From Serinus canaria (lineage: Eukaryota; Chordata; Aves; Passeriformes; Fringillidae), in NCBI RefSeq assembly GCF_022539315.1, contig NC_066315.1, positions 19,877,649-19,941,648 on the forward strand: DNA of 64,000 nucleotides, given 5' to 3'. Positions within the stretch are counted from its first letter, which is position 1; every line of letters starts with the position of its first letter. The notes beneath the pieces are model-generated. The model saw only the letters and a list, made by a program, of their open reading frames with translations, was not told where the DNA came from and did no database searches. The position numbers and the translations under genes are program-made. Shown here piece by piece: positions 63,632-64,000 of the stretch.

Positions 63632-64000
63632 AATGTATATAACAATTGTTACCATAGTTTCAAGCATTCAACTGCCTTCTCACACAAACATTAAGGGAAA
63701 AAACCCCACAAGGCTAAAATTTGCACAGCTAATCCACAACTATCTCTTTGAGCATTTATATTTCATTTTCAGAAGACAAAATTTTACAGTAATAATGTGC
63801 ATGGAAGCTCCATACACTTTTTAGAGACAGCCTTCAAAAGGCAGGTGCTCAATTGCACATGCAAAGTGGGTGCATGTAATGCCTGACAGGTTACTGCATA
63901 TGCACATGGAAAGCAAATTAACAGTCCCAGGCATGTGATGGCAATCAATTTACCATAAAGACAATGACACATTTTACATCCGCGGTCACACGTCTGTGTT

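Overview
This window is vertebrate nuclear DNA, most likely from a bird. It is AT-rich with long introns and canonical GT-AG splice sites, and it has a single CpG island. Three CR1-type LINE tails with the ATTCTATGATTCT-like 3' end are visible, which points to a bird or another sauropsid. It is not a prokaryotic or viral window. Nearly all open frames over 60 codons are chance frames; the real genes are split into short exons.

Three protein genes can be reconstructed exon by exon. ARL5B (minus strand, 5359-19714) is complete: six coding exons, 540 nt, 179 residues plus stop. It encodes an ARF-like small GTPase. NSUN6 (plus strand) is complete from ATG at 22819 to TAA at 40754: eleven coding exons and 469 residues, preceded by a probable non-coding first exon ending at 20707. 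It encodes an RNA 5-methylcytosine methyltransferase with a PUA domain, and its catalytic and SAM-binding residues are intact. CACNB2 (minus strand) is represented by its last four coding exons (48448-56060). These carry the end of the guanylate-kinase-like domain and the whole variable C-terminus of a voltage-gated calcium channel beta-2 subunit. Its upstream exons lie beyond position 64000.

Layout: 1-5358 is ARL5B 3' UTR and flank. ARL5B runs leftward from a CpG island at about 19330-20960, and NSUN6 runs rightward from the same island, so the two genes are head to head and probably share a bidirectional promoter. NSUN6 and CACNB2 converge tail to tail across about 41.4-48.4 kb. The order ARL5B-NSUN6-CACNB2, with these relative strands, matches the human 10p12 neighbourhood (established knowledge). 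The three genes do not form a pathway: they act in Golgi/endosome trafficking, tRNA/mRNA methylation and calcium-channel assembly.

Interspersed material includes three CR1 fragments, one roughly 1-kb LTR-like avian repeat in ARL5B intron 1, two probable MIR-type SINE remnants, a TA/CA microsatellite and a polypyrimidine minisatellite. Two inverted-repeat structures stand out: a perfect 16-bp-arm hairpin at 61975-62010 and an alternating inverted-repeat array at 21811-21875. I see no convincing undescribed biological system. These two structures are the best candidates for a second look.
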